Part shown: piece by piece, positions 32,474 to 40,169 of the stretch
Numbering within the stretch: the first letter of the stretch is position 1
Layout: every line of letters starts with the position of its first letter
Assembly: GCA_021648725.1 (NCBI GenBank)
Contig: JAKISF010000007.1
Coordinates: forward strand, 1-40,169
Source: Bacteroidales bacterium
GTDB taxonomy: Bacteria; Bacteroidota; Bacteroidia; Bacteroidales; JAADGE01
Length of the DNA: 40,169 bases
Direction of reading: 5' to 3'
Program-made: the position numbers and the translations under genes
The notes under the pieces: model-generated
Told to the model about the DNA's origin: nothing
Seen by the model: the letters and a program-made list of their open reading frames with translations, nothing else
The model's database searches: none

Positions 32474-32860
32474 ATGGTTGAAAAAAAGAATAATATAAAA
32501 TTATTTTTAACTTGGATTCTCGGAATTTTTGTTTTAGCACATGCCGTAATTCCGCACGATCATCATTATGCTGAAAACACGGAAATATCTGAACATGCAA
32601 AACATGAAAACGACTCACACAATAAACAGTCTGTACATTGTTTTGCAGTTAACTTTTTTATTTTACAAAAAACTGAAACTTCAACCGATAAAAGTGTTGT
32701 GGCAAAAACATTTCTTGTATATAAGAATATTTTCAGCCCGAAAAACTTTTTCTATAAAGGTCCGTTAATACAAGCAACATTTTTTCCTGATAAAAATTTC
32801 AGATTAACTGAATTTATCTTTTCGGAAATTAATCCGACAAGGGGCTCTCCTGTTGTTTAA
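32474..32860 (+). CDS. Small His-rich membrane-anchored protein (DUF6769-like)
   Basis: 128 residues from the ATG at 32474. One hydrophobic N-terminal segment (LFLTWILGIFVLAHAVIPHD) is followed by HDHHYAENTEISEHAKHEN, rich in His. The remainder is hydrophobic-mixed with no domain I recognise. Small proteins with this LAHAVIPHDHH-type opening commonly precede CusA-like pumps in Bacteroidota; a periplasmic metal-buffering role is inferred from His content and context. It is the first gene after the palindromic operator candidate. A 146-base gap to the pump gene shows no obvious further feature. Confidence 0.62.
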   Translation: MVEKKNNIKLFLTWILGIFVLAHAVIPHDHHYAENTEISEHAKHENDSHNKQSVHCFAVNFFILQKTETSTDKSVVAKTFLVYKNIFSPKNFFYKGPLIQATFFPDKNFRLTEFIFSEINPTRGSPVV

Positions 32861-33006
32861 TTCTCTTTTTTTATTTCCCTAAAGTCAAAAAGGCTTTATG
32901 TGAAACTTATCAACCAAGTTTAATTTTTAAATAGTTTTTTCGAATAGTTTAAATCCTGTTCAAAAGAAACCTATTTATTTATTTGAAAATCTCGTAATAA
33001 AATAAT

Positions 33007-36000
33007 ATGATTAACAAAATAATATCTTTTTCAATAAAGAACAAAGCACTTATTTGGCTGATGACAATCGGCCTTATTATAGGCGGAATATACTCGGCAA
33101 CAAAAGTACCGCTTGATGCCGTTCCTGACATTACAAACAATCAAGTATTGGTAATTACGACAGCACCTAATCTCGGAACGCAAGATATTGAGCAATTCGT
33201 AACTTACCAAGTGGAACTTGCTATGGCAAACCTACCCGATGTAACGGAAATTCGCAGTGTTTCACGTTTCGGACTTTCAGTTGTAACCATAGTTTTTAAA
33301 GATAAAGCCGGCACATATTTACCACGCCAATTAGTTGCCGAGGCTCTTTCAGAAGTAAAAGAAAAAATTCCGGAGGGTTTCGGTGAACCGTTTATGGCTC
33401 CCATAAGTACAGGATTAGGGGAAATTTATCAATACACTTTGGAAGTTGCAGACGGATACGAAAGTAAATATGATGACATGGAACTTCGCACAATTCAAGA
33501 ATGGATTGTAAAACGACAAATGGCAATGTTGCCGGGTGTTGTTGAAGTAAATTCTTTCGGCGGGCACGGAAAACAGTATGAAGTTTCGATTAATCCGGAT
33601 AAACTTCGCAGTATGAACCTGACGATTTCGGATGTTTTTGAAGCTCTCGAAAAAAACAATCAAAATGTAGGCGGTGCATATATAGAAAAAAATCACCAGG
33701 CAAATTTTATTCGCGGAGAGGGTTTAATGAGGTCTATTGATGATATTAAAAACACGGCAGTTGCAAGTATTAACGGGCAACCGGTTTTTATCCGCGATGT
33801 TGCGGAAGTTAAATTCGGAAGTTTTCTTCGCTACGGTGCTTTTACGAAAAACGGAAAAGGCGAAGCCGTAGGCGGTATTGTTATGATGCTTAAAGGCGAA
33901 AATTCTAACGATGTTATAAAAAACGTTAAAGAACGTATTGCCCTGATTCAAAAATCATTACCGGAAGGCGTAACCATAAAACCCTTTCTTGACAGAAGCA
34001 AATTAATAAAAAGCACAACATCTACGGTTGCTGAAAATCTTGGAATAGGAGCTTTAATAGTTATTTTTATTCTGGTCATTTTTCTCGGAAATTTAAGGGG
34101 CGGATTAATTGTTGCTTCAACCATTCCTTTGGCTTTGCTTTTTGCATTTATTATGATGAAAATTTTCGGCGTTTGGGCAAATCTTATGAGTTTGGGTGCT
34201 CTTGATTTTGGAATTTTAATTGACGGTGCGGTAATTATTATAGAAAGTATGATTTATTATCTGCATCGAAAAAAATATATCGGAACTAAAATAACACAAC
34301 AAAAGCGTGATGAATTAGCATATAAATCCGGAAGTAAAATGATGAATTCAGCATTTTTCGGACAGCTGATTATTTTAATTGTTTTTATTCCGGTTCTGGC
34401 ACTTCAAGGCATTGAAGGTAAAATGTTTATCCCAATGGCAATGACCTTCGGATTTGCGGTTGTCGGTGTAGCCGTACTTTCTCTTACTTATATTCCGATG
34501 ATGGCTGCAACATTCCTTAATCCGCCGAAAACCGATAAAAAAACTTGGGGCGACAGGGTAATCGGTAAAATTGAGAATATTTATAAATCGGTTATTGACC
34601 GAATTTTAAGAAAAGGGAAGTTGATAATAATCGGTGCAATAATTTTATTGGTTTCGGGCGGGTTTCTATTCTCTCGAATGGGTGCTGAATTTATGCCGAA
34701 ATTAGACGAAGGAGATTTTGCTTTTCAGGCAATTTTAAAACCCGGAACATCTCTTACGGAGGTTATTAAAACATCAACGCGTCTAGAACAAATTGTAATG
34801 GAAAACTTCCCCAATGAAGTGGCATCAATCCAAAGCAGAATTGGAGTTGCCGATTTACCCACGGATCCGATGCCGATAGATATTGCCGATATTTTCGTTA
34901 TTCTTAAACCCAAAAGTGAGTGGAAAAAAGTAAAATCAAAAAAAGAATTAGTCGAAAAAGTAAAAGAAAAAGTAAGTGTTTTGCCGGGTATTAATTTTGA
35001 ATTTACCCAACCCATTGAAATGCGTTTTAATGAACTTCTTACAGGTATACGTGAAGATGTGGCTGTTAAACTTTACGGCGATGATTTGAATGTTTTGGCT
35101 GATAAAGCTGAAGAAATTGTAGGCTTAATTTCCGGAATTGACGGTATTGCAGGCGTAAAAGCCGAAGCAACAAGAGGTCTGCCGCAAATAACCGTTAAAT
35201 ATAATCGAAATGAATTGGCAAAATACGGTTTAAATATCAATGAACTAAATACAATAATTGAAACCGCTTTCAGCGGAAGCATTGCCGGAAGCATTTACGA
35301 AGGCGAAAGAATGTTCGATTTGGTTGTAAGATTAGATGAAAGCCACAGGAAAAACATTGACGATATCAGAGATTTATACGTTAGTTTGCCCGACGGCAAT
35401 CAAATACCCGTTAAAACGGTTGCAGATGTCAGTTATCAGCCCGGACCGATGCAAATCAGTCGAGATAATACCAACCGAAGAACTTATGTCGGAATTAATG
35501 TTGAAGGCAGAGACATAAAATCGCTTGTAGAAGAAATTCAACAAACATTAGATAAAAAATTGGAACTTCCCGACGGCTATTATATTCGTTACGGAGGAGC
35601 TTTTGAAAACCTTGAAAGAGCAACAAAACGCTTATCTTTGGTTGTTCCGCTTGCACTTGCCTTAATTTTTATGTTGGTATTTTTTGCCGTTAAATCGTTC
35701 AAACAAACTATGATGATTTATGTTGCAATTCCGTTTGCAGCTGTGGGAGGTGTTTTTTCATTATACCTTCGCGGAATGCCTTTAAGTATTTCTGCCGGCG
35801 TAGGATTTATTGTTTTGTTCGGTGTAGCGGTGCTCAACGGTTTGGTCTTAATCAGCGGTTTTAATGAAATGAAATCGGAAGGAAGGTTCAGCTTATCGGA
35901 AATTATTAAAAAAGGTTCCGTAAGACGTATCCGACCGATTTTACTTACGGCATCAACTGATATTCTCGGATTTTTACCTATGGCTGTTTCGGCATCGGCA

Positions 36001-37338
36001 GGTGCGGAAGTTCAGCGTCCTTTGGCAACGGTTGTTATCGGCGGTATGTTAACATCAACATTGCTGACTTTAATTGTTTTGCCTATTTTATATAAATGGG
36101 TTGAAGAAGGTAAAAAAATAAGACTCCCTAAAATAAAACCTGCGGCGATTATGCTTATTTTATTCTTTACGGGAATAAGTTTTTCAGGAAACTTAAAAGC
36201 TCAAAAGGTTGTTACTCTGAAAGATGCAGTTGAAAGAGCAAAAGAAAATTATCCTTCTCTTAAAACCGCTGAATTAGAAATCGACAAACAAAACGCACTT
36301 AAAAAAACAGCATACGATTTTGGAAATACTTCAATTTATACGGGAAAAGAAGAGTTCGGAAACGGTGCCGTCGGTATTCAAAATCAAATCGGCATAACAC
36401 AATCGGACATAGATATTTTCGGAATTTCGGCAAAAAATAAATTGATAAAAGCAAAAATTAATAATGCAGAAAAAGCAGAAAAACTTACAAAATTCTCATT
36501 GGAGAAACAGGTTAATTTTGCTTGGTATGAAGCAGTTTATTTTAAGAATGAATTGAAATTGTTCCGGCAATTAGACAGTTTATATGCCGATTTTATGAAA
36601 GCTGCCGAATTAAGATATAAAACAGGGCAAAGCTCTAAAATTGAATTTTTATCGGCTTCGGCAAAATTTAAAGAACTGCAAATTAAAATTCAAACGGCGG
36701 AGAGCAATTATAAAACATCATTGCAAAAACTGAATAAATATTTAATGTTTGAAGATGAATTTGAAATTGCCGAAGAAAGTTTTGATACCGATTTATTTAA
36801 TTCCGCACAAGCGGAAGACAGTATTTATCTGAAACCTGTTTTTGATTATTTCTCATCTTCCGTTAATGTTGCAAAAAACGAATGGAAAAAAGAAAAAACA
36901 GGTTATTTGCCGAAAATAAATCTCGGATATTTAAAACAATCCGTTGACGGTGTTTCCGGATTTTCAGGCTGGGAAGCCGGGATTTCAATGCCTTTAATAT
37001 TTCTTTCAAAATCGGGAACCGTAAAAGCTTCTGAACTTAACTATAAAATTGCCGAACAAAATTTTAAACAAAAAAGTTTGGAATTGAATACAAAATATAC
37101 CGTTTTGATAAACAGATATAAAGTATTAAAAAAACTTATCGAATATTATCAAATTGAAGCAATTCCCTTGGCGGAAGAACAAATTAAGGCATCCGGTATT
37201 GCCTATAAATCCGGAAGTATTGACTATCTGCAATTTATTCAAAGCATTGAAACTGCGGTAAACACAAAGCAAGAGTTTCTATTGCGACAAACAGAATATT
37301 TCAAATTATCGGCTATGTTAAAATACCCGACAGAATAA
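33007..37338 (+). CDS. CusA/CzcA heavy-metal RND pump fused to a TolC-type outer-membrane channel
   Basis: 1443 residues, ~400 more than usual for CusA. Residues 1 to ~1040 are a full HME-RND pump: KVPLDAVPDITN near 34, helix 4 GALDFGILIDGAVIIIE with Asp400, Asp406 and Glu413 (the proton-relay acids), and a duplicated second half. From Met1049 a signal-peptide-like segment (MLILFFTGISFSGNLKAQ) leads into a TolC/CzcC-like coiled-coil domain (VVTLKDAVERAKENYPSL to KLSAMLKYPTE). Such CusA-TolC fusions occur in Bacteroidota. The metal is not determined. It is followed by the CzcB adaptor after 41 bases. Confidence 0.92.
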   Translation: MINKIISFSIKNKALIWLMTIGLIIGGIYSATKVPLDAVPDITNNQVLVITTAPNLGTQDIEQFVTYQVELAMANLPDVTEIRSVSRFGLSVVTIVFKDKAGTYLPRQLVAEALSEVKEKIPEGFGEPFMAPISTGLGEIYQYTLEVADGYESKYDDMELRTIQEWIVKRQMAMLPGVVEVNSFGGHGKQYEVSINPDKLRSMNLTISDVFEALEKNNQNVGGAYIEKNHQANFIRGEGLMRSIDDIKNTAVASINGQPVFIRDVAEVKFGSFLRYGAFTKNGKGEAVGGIVMMLKGENSNDVIKNVKERIALIQKSLPEGVTIKPFLDRSKLIKSTTSTVAENLGIGALIVIFILVIFLGNLRGGLIVASTIPLALLFAFIMMKIFGVWANLMSLGALDFGILIDGAVIIIESMIYYLHRKKYIGTKITQQKRDELAYKSGSKMMNSAFFGQLIILIVFIPVLALQGIEGKMFIPMAMTFGFAVVGVAVLSLTYIPMMAATFLNPPKTDKKTWGDRVIGKIENIYKSVIDRILRKGKLIIIGAIILLVSGGFLFSRMGAEFMPKLDEGDFAFQAILKPGTSLTEVIKTSTRLEQIVMENFPNEVASIQSRIGVADLPTDPMPIDIADIFVILKPKSEWKKVKSKKELVEKVKEKVSVLPGINFEFTQPIEMRFNELLTGIREDVAVKLYGDDLNVLADKAEEIVGLISGIDGIAGVKAEATRGLPQITVKYNRNELAKYGLNINELNTIIETAFSGSIAGSIYEGERMFDLVVRLDESHRKNIDDIRDLYVSLPDGNQIPVKTVADVSYQPGPMQISRDNTNRRTYVGINVEGRDIKSLVEEIQQTLDKKLELPDGYYIRYGGAFENLERATKRLSLVVPLALALIFMLVFFAVKSFKQTMMIYVAIPFAAVGGVFSLYLRGMPLSISAGVGFIVLFGVAVLNGLVLISGFNEMKSEGRFSLSEIIKKGSVRRIRPILLTASTDILGFLPMAVSASAGAEVQRPLATVVIGGMLTSTLLTLIVLPILYKWVEEGKKIRLPKIKPAAIMLILFFTGISFSGNLKAQKVVTLKDAVERAKENYPSLKTAELEIDKQNALKKTAYDFGNTSIYTGKEEFGNGAVGIQNQIGITQSDIDIFGISAKNKLIKAKINNAEKAEKLTKFSLEKQVNFAWYEAVYFKNELKLFRQLDSLYADFMKAAELRYKTGQSSKIEFLSASAKFKELQIKIQTAESNYKTSLQKLNKYLMFEDEFEIAEESFDTDLFNSAQAEDSIYLKPVFDYFSSSVNVAKNEWKKEKTGYLPKINLGYLKQSVDGVSGFSGWEAGISMPLIFLSKSGTVKASELNYKIAEQNFKQKSLELNTKYTVLINRYKVLKKLIEYYQIEAIPLAEEQIKASGIAYKSGSIDYLQFIQSIETAVNTKQEFLLRQTEYFKLSAMLKYPTE

Positions 37339-37379
37339 AACAATTAAAACAAATAAAATAATTGTAAAAATATATAAAA

Positions 37380-38612
37380 ATGAAAACAAAAATAATAATA
37401 AGTATAGCTGTGTTTCTTTCAGTATTCACTTTAATATCTTGTAATTCAGGCAATAATGTAGGTGTTGAAAAATCGGAAGAACACGAAGAACACGGACAGG
37501 AAGGTGTTGTATTTCTGAATGAAAAACAACAGGAAGCATTAAATTTAAAACTCGGAGGTTTTGAAATGAGAAATCTCACGACAGTCGTTAAAACCAACGG
37601 ACAATTAGCCGTTTCACCTTCCGATATTGCCGAAGTTACGGCAGTTATAGGAGGTAATGTAAAATACATCAGAGTTTTTGAAGGCGATAAAATAAGACGA
37701 GGACAGGTTTTGGCAGTTCTGGAACATCCTGACTATATTACATTGCAGGAGGACTTTGCCGAAAAAGCAAATAACTTAAAATTTGCCGAACAAGAGTATT
37801 TACGACAAAAGGAGTTATTTGAAAACAATGTGGGAGCAGGGAAAGATTTTCAAAAAGCAAAATCCGAATACAATACGGCAAAAGCAAAATATGCAGGACT
37901 GAAAGCGCGATTACGTTTACTTAATATTTCTCCGGAAAGGGTTTTGGAGGGTAAAATAACGAGCACCATAAATATTGTTTCGCCGATAAACGGCTATGTA
38001 AATGAAATTTATATAAAAAGAGGAACTTATGCAGATGCAGCAACAAAACTTTTTGAAGTAACAAACAACAATGCAATTCACGCCGATTTTATTATTTATG
38101 AAAAAGATGTTCATCTTGTTAAAAAAGGACAAACGGTGCATTTTACCGTTTCAAACAAACCGGAAAAGGAATACACGGCAACGGTTTTTGCAATAGGAAA
38201 AGAATTTAATCCGGATATCCGAGCCGTAAATATTCATACAAAAATTAACGAAGATGTTAATGGGTTGATACCCGGAATGTATATATCCGGTCATTTACAT
38301 ACCGACAAACGTATGACAAAAACACTTCCGAATGATGCAATAGTTTCCGAAGGAACAAAATCATATATTTTTATTTTAGATGAAACCGTAAAACCCGAAC
38401 ATCACGAACACGGAGAAGAGGGTGAAGAACACGAAGAACCAGAAAATGTAAAAGCATTTAAACAAGTTGAAGTTATTATCGGACAAACAGATGACGGATA
38501 CAGCGAAGTGAAATTGATTGAAGAATTACCGGAAAATGTTAAAATTGTCCTGAACGCAGCCTACTATTTATTGGCAGATATGAAAAAAGAAGAAAATGAA
38601 CACAAACATTAA
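37380..38612 (+). CDS. RND periplasmic adaptor (CzcB/CusB-like)
   Basis: 410 residues. A lipoprotein signal ends TLISC (Cys near 21). A His/Glu-rich segment follows (KSEEHEEHGQEGVVF) and recurs near the end (HHEHGEEGEEHEE), probably metal-binding. The hairpin and lipoyl parts show VTAVIGGNVKYIRVFEGDKI, then coiled-coil segments with LRQKELFENNVGAGKDFQKA; KKGQTVHFTVS and IPGMYISGHL lie in the beta-barrel and membrane-proximal parts. It links the inner-membrane pump to the channel. It lies between the fused pump and the PII-like gene. Confidence 0.9.
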   Translation: MKTKIIISIAVFLSVFTLISCNSGNNVGVEKSEEHEEHGQEGVVFLNEKQQEALNLKLGGFEMRNLTTVVKTNGQLAVSPSDIAEVTAVIGGNVKYIRVFEGDKIRRGQVLAVLEHPDYITLQEDFAEKANNLKFAEQEYLRQKELFENNVGAGKDFQKAKSEYNTAKAKYAGLKARLRLLNISPERVLEGKITSTINIVSPINGYVNEIYIKRGTYADAATKLFEVTNNNAIHADFIIYEKDVHLVKKGQTVHFTVSNKPEKEYTATVFAIGKEFNPDIRAVNIHTKINEDVNGLIPGMYISGHLHTDKRMTKTLPNDAIVSEGTKSYIFILDETVKPEHHEHGEEGEEHEEPENVKAFKQVEVIIGQTDDGYSEVKLIEELPENVKIVLNAAYYLLADMKKEENEHKH

Positions 38613-38623
38613 AATCAAAAATC

Positions 38624-38956
38624 ATGAAAGAAATTAAAGCTTTTATAAGACCCGACAAAGTAAATAAAATAGTTGAACAATTAAAAGCAAGCGGTTTTGA
38701 AAACATTACAATCTCGGAAGCAGAAGGAACAGGAAGGTTCCGGTCAGAAAACGCCTTTGTATCTCAAAAATTCTTAATTACCGACAGCAAAATTGCTAAA
38801 CTTGAATTAGTTGCAAAAGATGAAAACGTTGATAAAATTATAGAAATAATTTCCGAAAACGGCAAAACAATAAATCCGGGTGACGGATTGATATATGTTG
38901 CATGTGTTGAAAAAGCATACCGCGTAAAAACCGGTAAAGAAAACGGTTATAAATAA
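38624..38956 (+). CDS. PII-like signalling protein of a metal-efflux operon
   Basis: 110 residues with the GlnB fold: MKEIKAFIRPDKVNKIVEQL at the start, GFENITISEAEGTGR (T-loop side), KLELVAKDENVDKIIEII and GDGLIYVACVEKAYRVKTG at the C-terminus. The T-loop lacks the uridylylated Tyr of GlnB. A class called PII-NG has been described beside heavy-metal efflux genes, and the location (adaptor before, P1B ATPase after) fits. It is not the nitrogen regulator; it might bind a nucleotide or a metal. It is 11 bases after the adaptor gene. Confidence 0.8.
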   Translation: MKEIKAFIRPDKVNKIVEQLKASGFENITISEAEGTGRFRSENAFVSQKFLITDSKIAKLELVAKDENVDKIIEIISENGKTINPGDGLIYVACVEKAYRVKTGKENGYK

Positions 38957-38969
38957 AATATTATCTGAA

Positions 38970-39003
38970 AAATGCTTGCGGTTTAAAATACCGCAACGCA
39001 TTT
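38970..39003 (+). promoter_or_regulatory. Strong hairpin before the P1B ATPase
   Basis: AAATGCTTGCGGT pairs with ACCGCAACGCATTT through 13 base pairs with one bulged C (38997) and a seven-base loop. No T run follows, so it is not a standard terminator. It may stabilise or separate the mRNA between the PII-like and ATPase genes, or regulate the ATPase. Confidence 0.6.
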
Positions 39004-39033
39004 CCGGAAACTACTGATACTAAATCCGAAAAA

Positions 39034-40169
39034 ATGAAAAAATACAAATTAAAAAACATGGATTGTGCTTCTTGTGCTGCAAAAATTGAAGACGGGCTGG
39101 CAAAACTTGAAGAAGTTAAGTTTGTAAATGTTAATTTTATGGCAAGTTCAATTACTTTGGACACAGAAGATTTTGAGAAAGTAAAGCAAAAAATAAAAGA
39201 TTTAGAACCGGGTGTTGATATTGTTGAAGAAAACTCTGAAAAAGAGGAAGAAAGCAGAAGCCTCTTTGCTGAGAATAAAAGCACTATAATAACAGCATCA
39301 ATAGGTATTCTGCTTGTTATTGTCGGAAGTATTTATCAAGACTTTTTGCATAATACCCCATATAGTTTTGCCGAATATCTGCTTTTTGTAACGGCATACT
39401 TAATTGTGGGTTGGAAAGTAATTTCTCTCGCAGTAAAGAATATTATAAAAGGGCAAGTTTTTAACGAACATTTTTTAATGACAATAGCAACAATCGGAGC
39501 TTTTGCCATTGACGAAATGCCCGAAGCCGTTGCCGTAATGCTGTTCTATATAATCGGCGAACTGTTTCAAGATATTGCTTTAAACCGTTCTCGAAGATCC
39601 GTAAAAGCACTTTTGGAAATAAAACCTGAATATGCAAATCTGAAAATCGAAGATAATGTAACAGAAGTTCCTCCGGAAGACGTAAAACCGGGCGATATAA
39701 TTATTGTAAAGCCGGGCGAAAAAGTTCCTTTAGACGGTATTGTTACAGAAGGCGAATCATTTGTTGATACTTCTGCACTTACAGGCGAAAGTGTTCCGCG
39801 AAAAATCAATAAAAATGATACAATCTTATCCGGAATGATAAATCAATCGGGTTTGTTAACCGTAAAAGTTACAAAACCCTTCGAAGAATCTTCGGTTTCC
39901 AAAATTTTGGAAATGGTTGAAAACGCAACTTCCAAAAAAGCAAAAACCGAAAAATTTATAACAACTTTTGCAAAATATTACACACCTTTTGTTGTTTTCG
40001 GAGCATTATTGATTGCTGTTATTCCGCCGTTATTAATCAGCGGTGCAACTTTTGAAGATTGGATTTACAGAGCATTGGTAGTTTTGGTTATTTCATGCCC
40101 TTGTGCGTTAGTTATCAGCATACCGCTGGGCTACTTCGGCGGAATAGGCAGAGCATCTCGCAGAGGTAT
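39034..40169 (+). CDS. P1B-type heavy-metal ATPase, N-terminal part
   Basis: The ATG at 39034 starts an open frame that runs off the window; 378 residues are visible. An N-terminal HMA domain has MDCASCA (Cys11, Cys14). After several helices come the actuator with ALTGESVPR (TGES at 250-253) and the transmembrane metal site VISCPCALV (Cys355, Cys357). CPC places it in the P1B group; the short HMA with C-x2-C and the motif set resemble CadA/ZntA-type Zn/Cd/Pb exporters rather than CopA, but the specificity-determining later helices are outside the window. It is the last visible gene of the metal island. Confidence 0.87.
   Translation, partial: MKKYKLKNMDCASCAAKIEDGLAKLEEVKFVNVNFMASSITLDTEDFEKVKQKIKDLEPGVDIVEENSEKEEESRSLFAENKSTIITASIGILLVIVGSIYQDFLHNTPYSFAEYLLFVTAYLIVGWKVISLAVKNIIKGQVFNEHFLMTIATIGAFAIDEMPEAVAVMLFYIIGELFQDIALNRSRRSVKALLEIKPEYANLKIEDNVTEVPPEDVKPGDIIIVKPGEKVPLDGIVTEGESFVDTSALTGESVPRKINKNDTILSGMINQSGLLTVKVTKPFEESSVSKILEMVENATSKKAKTEKFITTFAKYYTPFVVFGALLIAVIPPLLISGATFEDWIYRALVVLVISCPCALVISIPLGYFGGIGRASRRG

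Noticed and set aside
32875-32905. Terminator after the small His-rich gene
   Set aside because: AAAGTC/GGCTTT can form a short stem, but no T run follows.

Overview
The window looks like a chromosomal segment of an AT-rich Bacteroidota bacterium (phylum call, moderate to high confidence). The grounds are strong A+T bias, TAnnTTTG-type -7 boxes, almost no Shine-Dalgarno signals, and families typical of that phylum: a CusA-TolC fusion, MerTP, a GDCCVxC protein, a SPOR protein, DUF4143 ATPases and DUF6922 proteins. No rRNA, tRNA or CRISPR array was recognised.

Layout. (1) Positions 1-24017, all on the minus strand: a surface-glycan locus. Read 5' to 3' (from high to low coordinates) it holds cysC, legB (frameshifted), legC, an AlbA_2 regulator, neuD/legH, a DUF4143 ATPase, neuC/legG, neuB/legI, a DUF6922/AbiEii pair, a neuA stub, a Wzx flippase, a hexapeptide acyltransferase, a sulfotransferase, a hisH stub, a DUF4143 ATPase, hisH-like wbuY, a DUF4143 ATPase, a second DUF6922/AbiEii pair, hisF-like wbuZ, the amidotransferase wbuX, three glycosyltransferases, a WecD-like acetyltransferase and a DUF4143 ATPase broken by an IS1595-like element. 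(2) 24112-30736: housekeeping and envelope genes (thiL on minus; LEA-type lipoprotein, SPOR protein, DUF481 protein, valS and manC on plus). (3) 30783-40169, plus strand: a metal-handling island (merTP, GDCCVxC protein, metal-binding lipoprotein, terminator, Fur-family regulator, palindromic operator candidate, CusA-TolC fusion, CzcB adaptor, PII-like protein, P1B ATPase cut by the window end).

How it fits together. LegB-LegC-NeuD-NeuC-NeuB is the UDP-sugar route to a legionaminic-type nonulosonic acid. WbuX with the HisH/HisF-like pair is the ammonia-channelling set that turns an N-acetyl group into an acetamidino group. CysC supplies PAPS and the sulfotransferase uses it. An acetamidino-legionaminic, possibly sulfated, O-antigen or capsule is a reasonable inference. 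However, the CMP-transferase gene neuA is reduced to its first ~17 codons and legB carries a +1 frameshift, so the pathway may be off or completed elsewhere.

The most unusual property is that the glycan operon is interleaved with selfish or defence-type modules: four DUF4143 ATPases, two AbiEii/DUF6922 pairs and one AlbA_2 gene, all in the operon's own orientation. Several sit exactly between genes that should be neighbours, and they leave scars: a truncated neuA, a duplicated hisH 5' end, and ~50-bp direct repeats flanking an ATPase.
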